DNA of 33,813 bases, from contig SBGS01000229.1 of the NCBI GenBank assembly GCA_006226555.1, positions 1 to 33,813 on the forward strand, given 5' to 3'. The translations under genes and the position numbers were made by a program. Shown here one piece after another: positions 17,337-26,873 of the stretch (position 1 is the first letter of the stretch; each line of letters opens with the position of its first letter). The stretch is from Bacteroidota bacterium. Lineage in GTDB: Bacteria; Bacteroidota; Bacteroidia; Flavobacteriales_D; Crocinitomicaceae. Below the pieces are notes generated by a model that saw only the letters and a list, made by a program, of their open reading frames with translations, was not told the origin of the DNA and made no database searches.

Positions 17337-18672
17337 TATCTTCTTACTTCAAGCATTCGGTGCATTTGCACAACCCAAGACCGTTGATAAAATTGCCGCT
17401 CAAGTTGGTGAAAAGGTAATCCTGTTATCCGACATTCAGGGACAAAAATTACAAATGCTTCAAGCAAATATGAGCTTGACCCCAGATACGGATTGTCAGC
17501 TGTTAGAAGAATTGATGTATCAAAAACTTCTTTTGAATCAAGCTATTCTTGACAGTATTGAAGTTACAGACGAGCAGGTTAATGCAGAAATGGAAAACCG
17601 ATTGAGGATCATTGAAAATCAGATCGGAAGCCGTGAAAAAATGGAGCAATTCTATGGTAAAACGATCGGACAGATCAAAATAGAATTTGCCGATGCGATC
17701 CGTGATCAGTTACTTGCACAGGAAATGGAACGTGAGATCACAATGGGGCTCAGCGTAACACCGAGAGAAGTTGAAAATTTCTATAACTCTTTACCTAAGG
17801 ACAGTATCCCTTTCATCAATTCACAGCTGAGCTTCCAACAGATCGTATTCTATCCGGAAGTTACTCAGGAAGACAAAAAACGTGCATTTCAGACCTTGGA
17901 AGAGATAAGAAAAGACATCATTAACAATGGAAAGTCATTCAGCACGCAGGCGCGTATCCATTCAATGGATCCGGGAAGTGCTTCTACCGGTGGTAAAATT
18001 GAAGCTTCCCGTGGAATGATGGTTGCTCCTTTCGAGGCTGCTGCTTTCAGTCTGGAGGTCGGACAGATCAGTTCCGTATTTGAAACAGAATACGGTTATC
18101 ACATCCTAAAATTACTCGATCGAAAAGGAGACGAATACGTTTGTCAACACATCCTCATCATACCTGAATTCGCTCCTGACGCATTAGAAAAAGCTGCAAT
18201 GATGATGGATTCTTGCTACAATTTACTGATGACCGGAAAGATGACGTGGAACGATGCGGTGATGAAGTTTTCAAATGACGAAGAAACCAAACAAAACAGT
18301 GGTATAATCACCAATCCTATTACAGGTGAACAAACATGGGACATGGAAGACCTTAACCAGGTGGATCAACAGATCTACCTAATCACGGACCGCATGGAGC
18401 CGGGTGATATATCACAACCGGGACTTTACACGAATATCTTTAGTCGTAAGCAAGGTATTCGAATTGTTCGTTTGATGAACAGAACATCTCCTCATAAAGC
18501 CAATCTAAAGGATGATTACAACCTGATCAAAACAGCCGCTGAAAATCAAAAGAAACAAGAAAAAATATTAACCTGGACCAAACAGAAGATCTATTCGACT
18601 TATATTAGACTGGATGATAATTACCAAAATTGTAATTTTGTCAATCCTTGGAATAAAACTGAAAAGCGTTAA
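17314..18672 (+). CDS. SurA-like periplasmic peptidyl-prolyl isomerase
   Basis: 452 residues, close to E. coli SurA length. Signal peptide MLYRSIISIFLLQAFGAFAQ. SurA N-domain (~21-165): VDKIAAQVGEKVILLSDI and LLEELMYQKLLLNQA. A parvulin domain (~165-275) has QLSFQQIVFYPEV, the GSASTGGKI loop, PFEAAAF and YGYHILKL. A second, degenerate parvulin segment starts at CQHILIIPEF. Overlaps the lipoprotein gene by 23 bases. Expected role: chaperoning unfolded beta-barrel proteins across the periplasm to BAM. The name surA is plausible but not certain given the paralogue two genes upstream. Confidence 0.88.
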   Translation: MLYRSIISIFLLQAFGAFAQPKTVDKIAAQVGEKVILLSDIQGQKLQMLQANMSLTPDTDCQLLEELMYQKLLLNQAILDSIEVTDEQVNAEMENRLRIIENQIGSREKMEQFYGKTIGQIKIEFADAIRDQLLAQEMEREITMGLSVTPREVENFYNSLPKDSIPFINSQLSFQQIVFYPEVTQEDKKRAFQTLEEIRKDIINNGKSFSTQARIHSMDPGSASTGGKIEASRGMMVAPFEAAAFSLEVGQISSVFETEYGYHILKLLDRKGDEYVCQHILIIPEFAPDALEKAAMMMDSCYNLLMTGKMTWNDAVMKFSNDEETKQNSGIITNPITGEQTWDMEDLNQVDQQIYLITDRMEPGDISQPGLYTNIFSRKQGIRIVRLMNRTSPHKANLKDDYNLIKTAAENQKKQEKILTWTKQKIYSTYIRLDDNYQNCNFVNPWNKTEKR

Positions 18673-18677
18673 CATTT

Positions 18678-19631
18678 ATGTCAGATAAAGCAGCAGTTGA
18701 TCAGCTTGTAAAAGATTACGAGGCTCTCAAAACAGAAATTCACAAAGTAATCGTAGGTCAAGATGACGTGGTAGACCAGGTTTTGATCTCTATCTTTTCT
18801 CGTGGTCATGCTTTACTTGTTGGTGTTCCGGGATTAGCTAAAACGTTACTCGTAAATACCATTGCACAGTCATTAGGACTTACATTTAACAGGATTCAGT
18901 TCACTCCGGACCTCATGCCTTCTGACATTATTGGTTCAGAAATCCTTGATGAAACAAAGAATTTTAAGTTCGTAAAAGGGCCGTTGTTCTCGAATATTAT
19001 CCTTGCGGATGAGATCAACAGAACGCCTCCGAAGACGCAATCTGCACTTTTAGAGGCCATGCAAGAAAGAGCAGTTACTGCGGCAGGTAACAACTATCCA
19101 CTACCCTCACCATTTTTTGTATTGGCTACACAGAATCCGATTGAGCAAGAAGGTACTTATCCTCTTCCTGAAGCACAATTAGATCGATTCATGTTCAATA
19201 TCTGGGTGGACTACCCTACTTACGTTGAAGAACTTGCAATCGTAAGAGCCACTACAACTGACTTCAAGGCTGATCTTAAGCAGATTCTCGATGGACCTCA
19301 GATCATGAATTATCAGGATCTAATTCGAAGAATACCGGTAGCTGATAATGTGTTGGAGTATGCGGTAAAACTTGTCGGTAAAACGCGCATTAATAGTGAA
19401 TTTGCAACTTCATTGACCAAAGATTATATCTCTTGGGGAGCAGGACCACGAGCCTCTCAAAACCTTATCATAGGTGCAAAATGTCACGCTGCCCTAAATG
19501 GAAAATACTCTCCTGACATCGAAGATGTTAAGGCTGTCGCTCAACCAATTCTACGACATAGAATTGTAAGAAACTACAAAGCGGAGGCCGAAGGATTTAC
19601 AATGGAAAGGATCATTAACGAGTTGCTGTAG
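18678..19631 (+). CDS. MoxR-family AAA+ ATPase
   Basis: 317 residues, standard MoxR length. Walker A GVPGLAKT (49-56), Walker B ILADEIN with D111-E112, sensor region ATQNPIEQEGTYPLPEAQ, and the arginine-finger stretch LDRF. MoxR ATPases act as chaperones for maturation of protein complexes, usually with a DUF58 and VWA-domain partner gene downstream. Those partners are absent here: the gene closes the isomerase cassette (5-base gap from the SurA-like gene) and is followed by an unrelated operon. It may assist the envelope-folding cassette, or its partners may lie elsewhere. Confidence 0.93.
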   Translation: MSDKAAVDQLVKDYEALKTEIHKVIVGQDDVVDQVLISIFSRGHALLVGVPGLAKTLLVNTIAQSLGLTFNRIQFTPDLMPSDIIGSEILDETKNFKFVKGPLFSNIILADEINRTPPKTQSALLEAMQERAVTAAGNNYPLPSPFFVLATQNPIEQEGTYPLPEAQLDRFMFNIWVDYPTYVEELAIVRATTTDFKADLKQILDGPQIMNYQDLIRRIPVADNVLEYAVKLVGKTRINSEFATSLTKDYISWGAGPRASQNLIIGAKCHAALNGKYSPDIEDVKAVAQPILRHRIVRNYKAEAEGFTMERIINELL

Positions 19632-19702
19632 TAGTTAACCGTTTAACTAAAAAATCTCAAGAATATCAGGCGCTTAGACTTTTTTAAAGGCTCAATTTGC
19701 CT

Positions 19703-19710
19703 TATTTTTG
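19703..19710 (+). promoter_or_regulatory. Putative -7 box (TATTTTTG) of the surface-protein operon
   Basis: TATTTTTG matches TAnnTTTG and ends 24 bases before the ATG at 19735. A T-rich run at 19680-19685 occupies the -33 position. An in-frame TTG at 19708 overlaps this box, which supports the ATG at 19735 as start. Confidence 0.5.
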
Positions 19711-19734
19711 TACCCTACTGAAACCGGGTACTAC

Positions 19735-20058
19735 ATGAAAAACTTCTTTCTTATTGGTGGATTTATAATTTTATCCAATTTAACTTTTGGGCAGACTCAT
19801 TCTTATTCCTTCAAGGGCATAGTGACTCAGGAGCAAGCAGCAGAACTGATTGCAGAACTTGAACGACTTCCTGAAGTTTCTAATGTGAAATTAAAATACA
19901 AGGAAGAAAAGGCTGGTGGTGAACTACTATTTGACGTTTTAACACCTGCTTCAAAGACGGATATTGATCAATCCTTCTCCCCTGTTTCGATCAAAGAGAT
20001 TTTACTCCGAAGAAATTTGGAACCCCTGACATTTAAATCAAGAACGGAAAATCCTTGA
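19735..20058 (+). CDS. Small secreted protein, ferredoxin-like (HMA-like) fold
   Basis: 107 residues, signal peptide MKNFFLIGGFIILSNLTFGQ. The mature part (~87 residues) reads as beta-alpha-beta-beta-alpha-beta: YSFKGIVTQ, the helix EQAAELIAELERLP, VSNVKLKYKE, GGELLFDVLT, the helix VSIKEILLRRN, and LTFKS. This is the order of heavy-metal-associated (HMA) domains, but there is no CxxC, so it should not bind metal in the usual way. No family is recognised with confidence. First gene of the operon with the T9SS surface protein (1-base gap), so a role in that protein's export or assembly is possible (inference). Confidence 0.75.
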   Translation: MKNFFLIGGFIILSNLTFGQTHSYSFKGIVTQEQAAELIAELERLPEVSNVKLKYKEEKAGGELLFDVLTPASKTDIDQSFSPVSIKEILLRRNLEPLTFKSRTENP

Positions 20059-20059
20059 G

Positions 20060-23000
20060 ATGAAAAATTTATTACTATCAGCGCTCTTAATCGTGAGTGC
20101 ACAAGCATTGGCACAATCTGATGGCTGTTCTTCGGCAACGCTTCTTAGCGTAACAGCAAACTGTTCCTCCCCTGTATCAGGTACAACTCTTGGTGCTACT
20201 CAAACTATTGCAGGTTGTTCAGGTAATGCCGATGATGATGTATGGTATCAATTCACTGCAACCAATACAGCACATCAGATCACAGTGATTCCAATTGCAG
20301 GTTTTGATCCGGTCGTTCAATTGTTCTCCGGAACATGCTCTTCTCTGACCTCACTGGTTTGTAAAGACAATGGAGGATCCGGTGTTACTGAAATCATCAA
20401 CTACAATGGTCTAACGCCCGGGAATACTTACACAGTAAGAATTTATCATTATGGTGCAGGATCAGGTACTGGAAATTTCACAATTTGCGTTACGAATCCA
20501 CCCCCGACACCGTCAAACGATGAATGTATCAGTGCTACACCATTAAATGTTAACGGCTCTTGTAGCTATACCAATGCTACCACTGATGGTGCTTCTCAAT
20601 CTTTAACCGGATGTTCAGGAACAGCAGATGACGATGTTTGGTTCAGTTTTGTAGCTACAAATTCTTTACAAAACATCCAGGTTAATCCAATTGACGCTAT
20701 CGACCTGGTATTTCAGGTATACTCTGGTTCATGTGGAGCTTTAAACAGCTTGATCTGCATTGATAACACGTTCACAGGAGATGTTGAGCAATCCGATATC
20801 GTTGGACTTGTTCCAGGTCAGACATATTACATTCGTGTTTACGATTACTATCAAGGTAACACAGGTGATTTTCAAATATGCATCACGGGAACGCCCACAC
20901 CTACACCAACCAATGATGATCCTTGTTCGGCGATAGAACTTCCTGCTGTTACAGCAACTTGTCAATTCTCACAATTCACAACTGTAGGTGCTTCAGCAAC
21001 CATGAGTGCTCCTACCCCATCAACTTGTGCTGGAGGTAGTGGTGCAGCGATAGGAGGTTTTTCTGCTTCCTCATCTGATGTTTGGTTTGCCATAACGGTA
21101 CCTGCCAGTGGTAATGTTGATGTTACAGCTCAACCGAATGGTGGCGCAGGATCGATCACAGATGGAGTTATGGCACTCTATAGTGGTACATGTTCCAGCT
21201 TGACTCAGATTGCCTGCTCGGATGATAATAATTATCCCGGATCAACAAATGATCTATTACCATTCTTATCCGTAAACGGACTCACTCCGGGATCAACTGT
21301 CTACCTTAGATACTGGGGATTTGGTAGTTCGACAGGGACATTTGGTATTTGTGTTTCGACGGCAACGAACGATGATTGTGCAAATGCCTTGTATATATGT
21401 GACATTAATGGTTACAGCGCTTCTACAAGTGCCTCTTACACACCTGATCGTCCGGACAATATGCGCGGAAACAACGAGGACATCAACGGAAATAACCTGG
21501 TTGATGGGTTTGACTCAGGAGGGATCTTCGGACAAGCAGGACCATGGGGAACCGGGTCGGCTGATTTTGATGTTGTGATCGATAATAACAGCTGGATCAA
21601 ATTCACTGCTTCAAATACAACTGCTACCTTGGATGTAGATGTTTATGACTGCTGGACAGGAAACGGAATACAAATGCAGATCTTTGAAGGAACGAACTGT
21701 ACAAACTTTATCCCGGTTTCAAATTTTGAAGAAAGTGCGATCGGATTTACAATTACAGCGATAAATCTGACTATTGGAAATGACTATTATCTCATGGTAG
21801 ATGGGTTTGCAGGTGATATTTGTAATTATACGATAACGGCGAATTCAGGTGTTCAGTTTCCTGACATCGCTGACGTAAATCCTATTTGCGAAGGAGGAAC
21901 GGTAACCTTGAATGCACCTCCGGGAGCAACTTCCTACGAGTGGCAGCATGATGGATCTGCAACTCCTAGTGTTACGGTTTCACCATCTACAACGCAAACA
22001 TATTACTGTGAAGTAACTGGTTTATGTGATTACAAGCAGATGCTGGATGTTGTTGTTACAGTAAACCCAAATCCAAATGTGAGTATTACAAATGGTGCTA
22101 CAACATCAATTTGTCAGGGAGCTAGTGCTACACTGACCGCTACCGGAGCAACAAATTACACATGGTCAACAGGTGGTTCAGGAGCATCGATCAATGTTTC
22201 TCCGACCACAAATACGCAATATACTGTAACAGGGATTGATGCGAATGGTTGTTCTAATAATGATGTGATCACGGTGCAAGTAAATTCTCTTCCAACGTTA
22301 GCGGCTAATCCGAATGCTACGGATGCTGATTGCGGTGGATCAAATGGAGCACTTATCGGTGCAACTGCATCAGGAAATGGACCTTTCAGCTATTCATGGT
22401 CAAATGGAACTTCAACTATCGGGTCAACCGCCAACCTTAACAATGTTCCTGCGGGAAATTATTATTTGACTGTAACCGATGCCAACACATGTAATGACCA
22501 ATTCGGACCGTTCAATATCTCAAACCCAGGAGCTCCTCCTGCGCCATCACTTACGATCGATGATAATGATCCTTGTCTTGGTGCATCAAGTGTTTTAACT
22601 GCATCCAGCGCTGCGAGCTCTCCGGTATATAATTGGACCGGTCCTAACGGATTCACTGCTACCGGCACTACTGTTAACTTAACAAATGTGACTTCCCTTG
22701 AAAGCGGTAATTACTGTGTTTCTGTTACATCCGCTGGTTGTACTGGTCCATCTTCCTGCCAGACGATCACAGTACTAAACGATCCTCTGATCGCAGTAAC
22801 AGCTGCCGGGAATGATTCTACAATATGTTTATTCAATGACATTAACCTAAGTGTTACCGGTGCTGATTCATACACCTGGACTGGTCCAAACAGTTATAGC
22901 GGCTCAGGTTCGACCATCAATATCCCTAATGCTCAACAAGCAAACAGTGGTTACTATGCTGTAACGGGAATTGATGCCAACGGCTGTTCTGCTACTGATT

Positions 23001-23800
23001 CCATTTTAATATCAGTACTGCAGCTTCCTGTTGTTGATCTCGCTGCAGATCATGCCAATAATATCTATTGTAATGGCTATATAGCCAATTTAACTGCCAG
23101 TGGAGCTATGTCATATACCTGGACAGGACCATCAGGATTCACTTCCTCCAATAGTTCCGTAACCTTGATCAATCTGGATGCCGGAGATCAAGGATACTAT
23201 TATGTTACAGGTACAGATTCAGAAGGATGTGCTAACTCAGATAGTATTTTCTTGACGATTATTACCAATGTTCCGGCGTTTGCTCCTTCTGACACAATGA
23301 TCTGTCCGGGAGAAACACTGATTCTTTATGGTTCAGGAGGTCAGACGTACAATTGGAATGGACCTGCGGGGTATTATTCTGAGCTTCAGAATCCAACTGT
23401 TACGACCGATGCTTCATTTGAAAACTCAGGAATTTACTACCTGACAGTTACCGATGCCAATGGATGCCTGGGATATGACTCTACACTTGTTGAAGTAACA
23501 AACAATGGAGACTGCCTATTTATTCCAAACCTTACAACTCCTGATAAGGATGGCCACAATGACCTATGGGTAATTGAAGGACTTGATAAATTTGAAAATG
23601 CCGAGGTCGAGATCTATAACAGATGGGGAAATATGGTTTATTATTCCTCTCCCTATAACAATGATTGGGATGGTACTGTAAATCAGCCGGGAGTAATAGA
23701 CGGTGAAGGAAAGGTTCCTGTTGGTACATACTTCTATATTATCAAGCTTAATGAAGGCGATAAACCACCATTTAAGGGATATGTTGAAGTCCAATACTAA
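20060..23800 (+). CDS. Large T9SS type B surface protein (PPC-like, Ig-like, SprB repeat, CHU_C)
   Basis: 1246 residues. Signal peptide to about residue 19. Four Cys-containing PPC-like beta-sandwich modules start near 20, 151, 283 and 434, three of them with NDxC.SA or DGCSSA heads. About seven Ig/PKD-like modules of 75-85 residues run from ~597 to ~1150, several sharing TWTGP...GF and a DANGC or similar ending. The module at ~743-830 (DADCGGSNGALIG, AGNYYLTVTDANTC) resembles a SprB repeat. The end (~1150-1246: LFIPNLTTPDKDGHNDLW, IYNRWGNMVY, VPVGTYFYII) is the gliding-motility-associated CHU_C domain, a type B T9SS sorting signal. Expected: secretion by T9SS and display on the surface or release. 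Adhesin-like; ligand unknown. The SprF-like protein it probably needs is encoded next. Confidence 0.93.
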   Translation: MKNLLLSALLIVSAQALAQSDGCSSATLLSVTANCSSPVSGTTLGATQTIAGCSGNADDDVWYQFTATNTAHQITVIPIAGFDPVVQLFSGTCSSLTSLVCKDNGGSGVTEIINYNGLTPGNTYTVRIYHYGAGSGTGNFTICVTNPPPTPSNDECISATPLNVNGSCSYTNATTDGASQSLTGCSGTADDDVWFSFVATNSLQNIQVNPIDAIDLVFQVYSGSCGALNSLICIDNTFTGDVEQSDIVGLVPGQTYYIRVYDYYQGNTGDFQICITGTPTPTPTNDDPCSAIELPAVTATCQFSQFTTVGASATMSAPTPSTCAGGSGAAIGGFSASSSDVWFAITVPASGNVDVTAQPNGGAGSITDGVMALYSGTCSSLTQIACSDDNNYPGSTNDLLPFLSVNGLTPGSTVYLRYWGFGSSTGTFGICVSTATNDDCANALYICDINGYSASTSASYTPDRPDNMRGNNEDINGNNLVDGFDSGGIFGQAGPWGTGSADFDVVIDNNSWIKFTASNTTATLDVDVYDCWTGNGIQMQIFEGTNCTNFIPVSNFEESAIGFTITAINLTIGNDYYLMVDGFAGDICNYTITANSGVQFPDIADVNPICEGGTVTLNAPPGATSYEWQHDGSATPSVTVSPSTTQTYYCEVTGLCDYKQMLDVVVTVNPNPNVSITNGATTSICQGASATLTATGATNYTWSTGGSGASINVSPTTNTQYTVTGIDANGCSNNDVITVQVNSLPTLAANPNATDADCGGSNGALIGATASGNGPFSYSWSNGTSTIGSTANLNNVPAGNYYLTVTDANTCNDQFGPFNISNPGAPPAPSLTIDDNDPCLGASSVLTASSAASSPVYNWTGPNGFTATGTTVNLTNVTSLESGNYCVSVTSAGCTGPSSCQTITVLNDPLIAVTAAGNDSTICLFNDINLSVTGADSYTWTGPNSYSGSGSTINIPNAQQANSGYYAVTGIDANGCSATDSILISVLQLPVVDLAADHANNIYCNGYIANLTASGAMSYTWTGPSGFTSSNSSVTLINLDAGDQGYYYVTGTDSEGCANSDSIFLTIITNVPAFAPSDTMICPGETLILYGSGGQTYNWNGPAGYYSELQNPTVTTDASFENSGIYYLTVTDANGCLGYDSTLVEVTNNGDCLFIPNLTTPDKDGHNDLWVIEGLDKFENAEVEIYNRWGNMVYYSSPYNNDWDGTVNQPGVIDGEGKVPVGTYFYIIKLNEGDKPPFKGYVEVQY
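21851..23510 (+). repeat. Tandem Ig-like/SprB-type module region within the surface protein
   Basis: About seven diverged in-frame modules of roughly 220-260 bases. Recurrent protein signatures are TWTGP near the middle and TGIDANGCS or TVTDANGC at the end. At DNA level the copies are only loosely similar, so the array is old rather than a fresh slippage product. Confidence 0.7.
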
Positions 23801-23807
23801 TGACAGC

Positions 23808-24719
23808 ATGAGAAAGATAATATTTATAACAGCATTATTTATTTCTGCCTTTGCTCAATCCCAACAGGATGAACAAATGAGCTTGTATATGCAGAATCAG
23901 TTGTACTACAACCCGGCATACGCAGGAAGTAGAAATGCTCTGAGCACCATTGCTATCGCAAGATTTCAATGGGTTCAATTTGACGGCGCCCCTACTACCC
24001 AATGGTTCAGTGTGCATGCGCCTTTTCTACAACAAACACTTGGTGCAGGCATACATGCCGTAAATGATCGCATTGGTAACAGAAGTAGAACCGCAATATT
24101 TGGAGATCTTAGTGCTAGTATTCAGCTGAATAAGCAAAACACCCGACTCGCAGCAGGATTATCCGGAGGAATCGATGTTATTGGATATGACTTCAGTTCA
24201 GTTAAGGTGAATGATCAAAATGATCCCTATTATGGTTCACTCTACAGTGTAACTAAACCAAACATGGGAGCAGGTCTCTATTGTTATTCTGATCGTTTCT
24301 TTGTGGGTCTATCCAGTCCACGTTTATTTGAAATGGAAGATGTTCTTTTAGATTCATTGATAGACAAATTAAATACAAGACACTTTTTCTTCTCATCTGG
24401 ATATGTTTTCGATTTGAATAGTGTATTTAAATTAAAGCCATCAGCATTACTGAAATATACTCCAAAGGCTCCATTAACAGTTGATTTTAACCTTAGTATG
24501 TTAATGTATGATCAAATCTGGGTGGGTCTACTTTACCGTTACAACGAAGCAATGGGAGCTAATGTAATTTACAACATAAAGCAAACGCTGAGTATCGGAT
24601 ACACCTATGATTTCCCAATCAATGGTTTACGCACTTATCAATATGGATCACATGAAGTATTCCTGAGATATGACTTTATGCCAAAGAAAACGAACTATAC
24701 TTCTCCTCGCTATTTCTGA
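23808..24719 (+). CDS. PorP/SprF-family outer membrane protein
   Basis: About 304 residues from the ATG at 23808 (MRKIIFITALFISAFAQSQQ signal peptide); a longer reading from 23703 would run back into the surface-protein gene. The conserved PorP/SprF start DEQMSLYMQNQLYYNPAYAG is present, then a beta-barrel pattern to the end. SprF of Flavobacterium johnsoniae is needed for secretion or attachment of the type B protein SprB encoded beside it. By analogy this protein should serve the 1246-residue protein 7 bases upstream. Confidence 0.93.
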   Translation: MRKIIFITALFISAFAQSQQDEQMSLYMQNQLYYNPAYAGSRNALSTIAIARFQWVQFDGAPTTQWFSVHAPFLQQTLGAGIHAVNDRIGNRSRTAIFGDLSASIQLNKQNTRLAAGLSGGIDVIGYDFSSVKVNDQNDPYYGSLYSVTKPNMGAGLYCYSDRFFVGLSSPRLFEMEDVLLDSLIDKLNTRHFFFSSGYVFDLNSVFKLKPSALLKYTPKAPLTVDFNLSMLMYDQIWVGLLYRYNEAMGANVIYNIKQTLSIGYTYDFPINGLRTYQYGSHEVFLRYDFMPKKTNYTSPRYF

Positions 24720-24721
24720 TC

Positions 24722-26872
24722 ATGAACAAGTACTTAACACTTCTTTTAATATCATTTCATTTTTCCGGCTTCAGTCAATTGAAACAGAAATTGGCAGATC
24801 AGCATTTCGAGCGCATGGAATATGCGAAATGCGTTGAGATGTACGATGAGCTCGCGGCTAAATGTCTAAAGGGAAAATCAAATTTGAATTGGGAAAATGT
24901 CCGTCGAGCCGGAATTGCACATTTCAAGCTCTATGAAATGAATGATGCTATCAAATTCTTCACGGCTCTTCAATCCAAAAATCTTCTCACAGAATCGGAT
25001 CGGGAATATCTGATTAAGGCTTTGCGATACAATGAAAAGTATGGAGACGCTAATAATCTAATCCGAGAGAGTCACAACTTATTTCCTGAAAATCAATTCT
25101 TTTCGACATTGTATGACGATCGAGATAAGTTTAATGATCTAACAAAAGATTCTGCTCAGATCACTGTAAAAGAAACATCCATAAATTCCGGAGATGGTGA
25201 TTTCGGTGTTAGTTTTTATCAAAATTCGATCATATACTCTTCTAAATCTAAAAACGTTGGTTTTTTGAACGAACGTTATGGTTGGGATGATGATTATTTC
25301 CTTAACATGTTCGAGGCTCGGATCGTAAACGATTCCGTTCTTGGCGAACCGCAACTTCTTAGAGACAATTTCGTTTCAAGGGCACATGATGGTCCGGTCA
25401 GTTTTACACCTGACGAAAAAAGAATGGTCATCACTAAAAATGAGCTCGTAAAAGTTAAAGGTCAATCAGTAAGACGCCTAGGTCTGTACTTTTCTGAAAT
25501 TAATGAATCAGGCGAATGGGGACCACTATATCCGTTCAGTTTTAACCAACCAGAGTATGACTATGGTCATGGTCAGTTCGGAGATAATGGTAACACATTG
25601 TATTTTGTTTCAAATAGACCAGGTGGTTTTGGGGGAACAGATATTTATGTCTCTTATAAAATTGGCAGCAGCTGGAGTGAACCTAAGAATCTTGGAAATC
25701 TTGTAAACACCCCATTAAATGAGATGTTTCCTTGTATTGTAAATAATACCCTTTATTTTTCATCAGAAGGACATTTTGGTTTAGGCGGACTAGATGTTTT
25801 CAAAATTTCACTGAACACTTCAAAACCTCCGATGAATTTGGGATATCCCCTGAATACATCATTTGATGACTTCAATCTGATTCTGGATTCAACAGAAAAT
25901 ATAGGCTATTTTTCCTCGAACAGAGGTGATTTTATTGATCGGGTCTATTCCTATAAACGTAATCCAATACGAATAGATCTAAAAGGAAATCTTTATGAAC
26001 TCTATGCTGAAAAAGAGCCGGTAGAGAACCATTGGGTATATATCAAGAACATGGATCGGAATGAAATTGATTCTCTCTCCACAGGCTCAGCGGGTGAATT
26101 CGATTATACTCTTGACGCGAATAATGAATACCGGATCTTTACTACGAAAGAAGAGTACATCCTATTAAAAGAGGCCGCCGTATCTACAAACAACATCTTT
26201 AAAGACACAACAATTCATGTGGAGCTTTTACTCAAACCAACAACGATATTGGTTCATTTGAGAGTAATTGAAAAGAAAACACGCAACATTATACCTGAAG
26301 CGACAGTTACGATCACAGATTACAATAAGGGATGGGACACTACCTTGATCACAAATCAGGATGGTATAGTGTCGCTTACTGTCGACCGCAATGTTGTTTA
26401 TTGGGCTCACGGTGCTAAAAAAGGTTTCATAGATACAGATATATCCTTCAATACCAGCAATGAAGATGGACGTGTGATCGATCTCGAACTAGCATTACCT
26501 CCGATTAAAAAGGGAGAGAGATTTAAGCTTGAAAATATCTTCTATGACCTTAATAAATCGACGTTAAGACCGGAAAGTAAAAGTTCACTTGACAAACTAG
26601 CAGACTTTATCATTAAAAATGACTTAAAGATCGAGCTAAGTGCACATACTGATTCCAGAGGAAGTAATACATACAACCAGAAACTATCTCAAGCGAGAGC
26701 GCAGAGCTGTGTAGATTACCTGATCTCTAAAGGCGTTCGCAAGGATCGCATCACCGCTAAGGGATATGGAGAAACCATGCTTGTAAATAAATGTAAAGAT
26801 GGCGTACAATGTAGTGAAGAGGAACATCAGGAGAATAGACGTACAGAAGTTCGTATACTAGAAGTGAATTAA
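24722..26872 (+). CDS. PorE-like protein: TPR, PD40 propeller, regulatory-like domain, OmpA
   Basis: 716 residues. Signal peptide MNKYLTLLLISFHFSGFSQ with no lipobox cysteine. In order: TPR-like helices (~20-130); a WD40/PD40 propeller (~160-430: SFTPDEKRMVIT, FGDNGNTLYFVSNRPGGFGG, TLYFSSEGHFGLGGLDVF); a carboxypeptidase-regulatory-like domain (~515-585); and an OmpA-like peptidoglycan-binding domain (~600-715) with FYDLNKSTLRPES and the D/R motif in AHTDSRGS...LSQARA. This is the layout of PorE of Porphyromonas gingivalis, which tethers T9SS parts to peptidoglycan. Two bases after the PorP/SprF gene. It may be a paralogue dedicated to this operon's substrate rather than the core PorE. Confidence 0.9.
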   Translation: MNKYLTLLLISFHFSGFSQLKQKLADQHFERMEYAKCVEMYDELAAKCLKGKSNLNWENVRRAGIAHFKLYEMNDAIKFFTALQSKNLLTESDREYLIKALRYNEKYGDANNLIRESHNLFPENQFFSTLYDDRDKFNDLTKDSAQITVKETSINSGDGDFGVSFYQNSIIYSSKSKNVGFLNERYGWDDDYFLNMFEARIVNDSVLGEPQLLRDNFVSRAHDGPVSFTPDEKRMVITKNELVKVKGQSVRRLGLYFSEINESGEWGPLYPFSFNQPEYDYGHGQFGDNGNTLYFVSNRPGGFGGTDIYVSYKIGSSWSEPKNLGNLVNTPLNEMFPCIVNNTLYFSSEGHFGLGGLDVFKISLNTSKPPMNLGYPLNTSFDDFNLILDSTENIGYFSSNRGDFIDRVYSYKRNPIRIDLKGNLYELYAEKEPVENHWVYIKNMDRNEIDSLSTGSAGEFDYTLDANNEYRIFTTKEEYILLKEAAVSTNNIFKDTTIHVELLLKPTTILVHLRVIEKKTRNIIPEATVTITDYNKGWDTTLITNQDGIVSLTVDRNVVYWAHGAKKGFIDTDISFNTSNEDGRVIDLELALPPIKKGERFKLENIFYDLNKSTLRPESKSSLDKLADFIIKNDLKIELSAHTDSRGSNTYNQKLSQARAQSCVDYLISKGVRKDRITAKGYGETMLVNKCKDGVQCSEEEHQENRRTEVRILEVN

Positions 26873-26873
26873 A

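Noticed and set aside
19632-19650. Terminator hairpin after moxR (AGTTAA/TTAACT)
   Set aside because: Six to seven weak A/T-rich pairs followed by A residues, not T; not convincing.
21851-23510. CRISPR-like or recent tandem repeats
   Set aside because: The periodicity is at protein level (diverged Ig-like modules), without near-identical DNA repeats or spacers.
23703-23807. Longer start for the PorP/SprF gene at 23703
   Set aside because: The extension lies in the end of the surface-protein gene and lacks a signal peptide; ATG at 23808 begins a good one.
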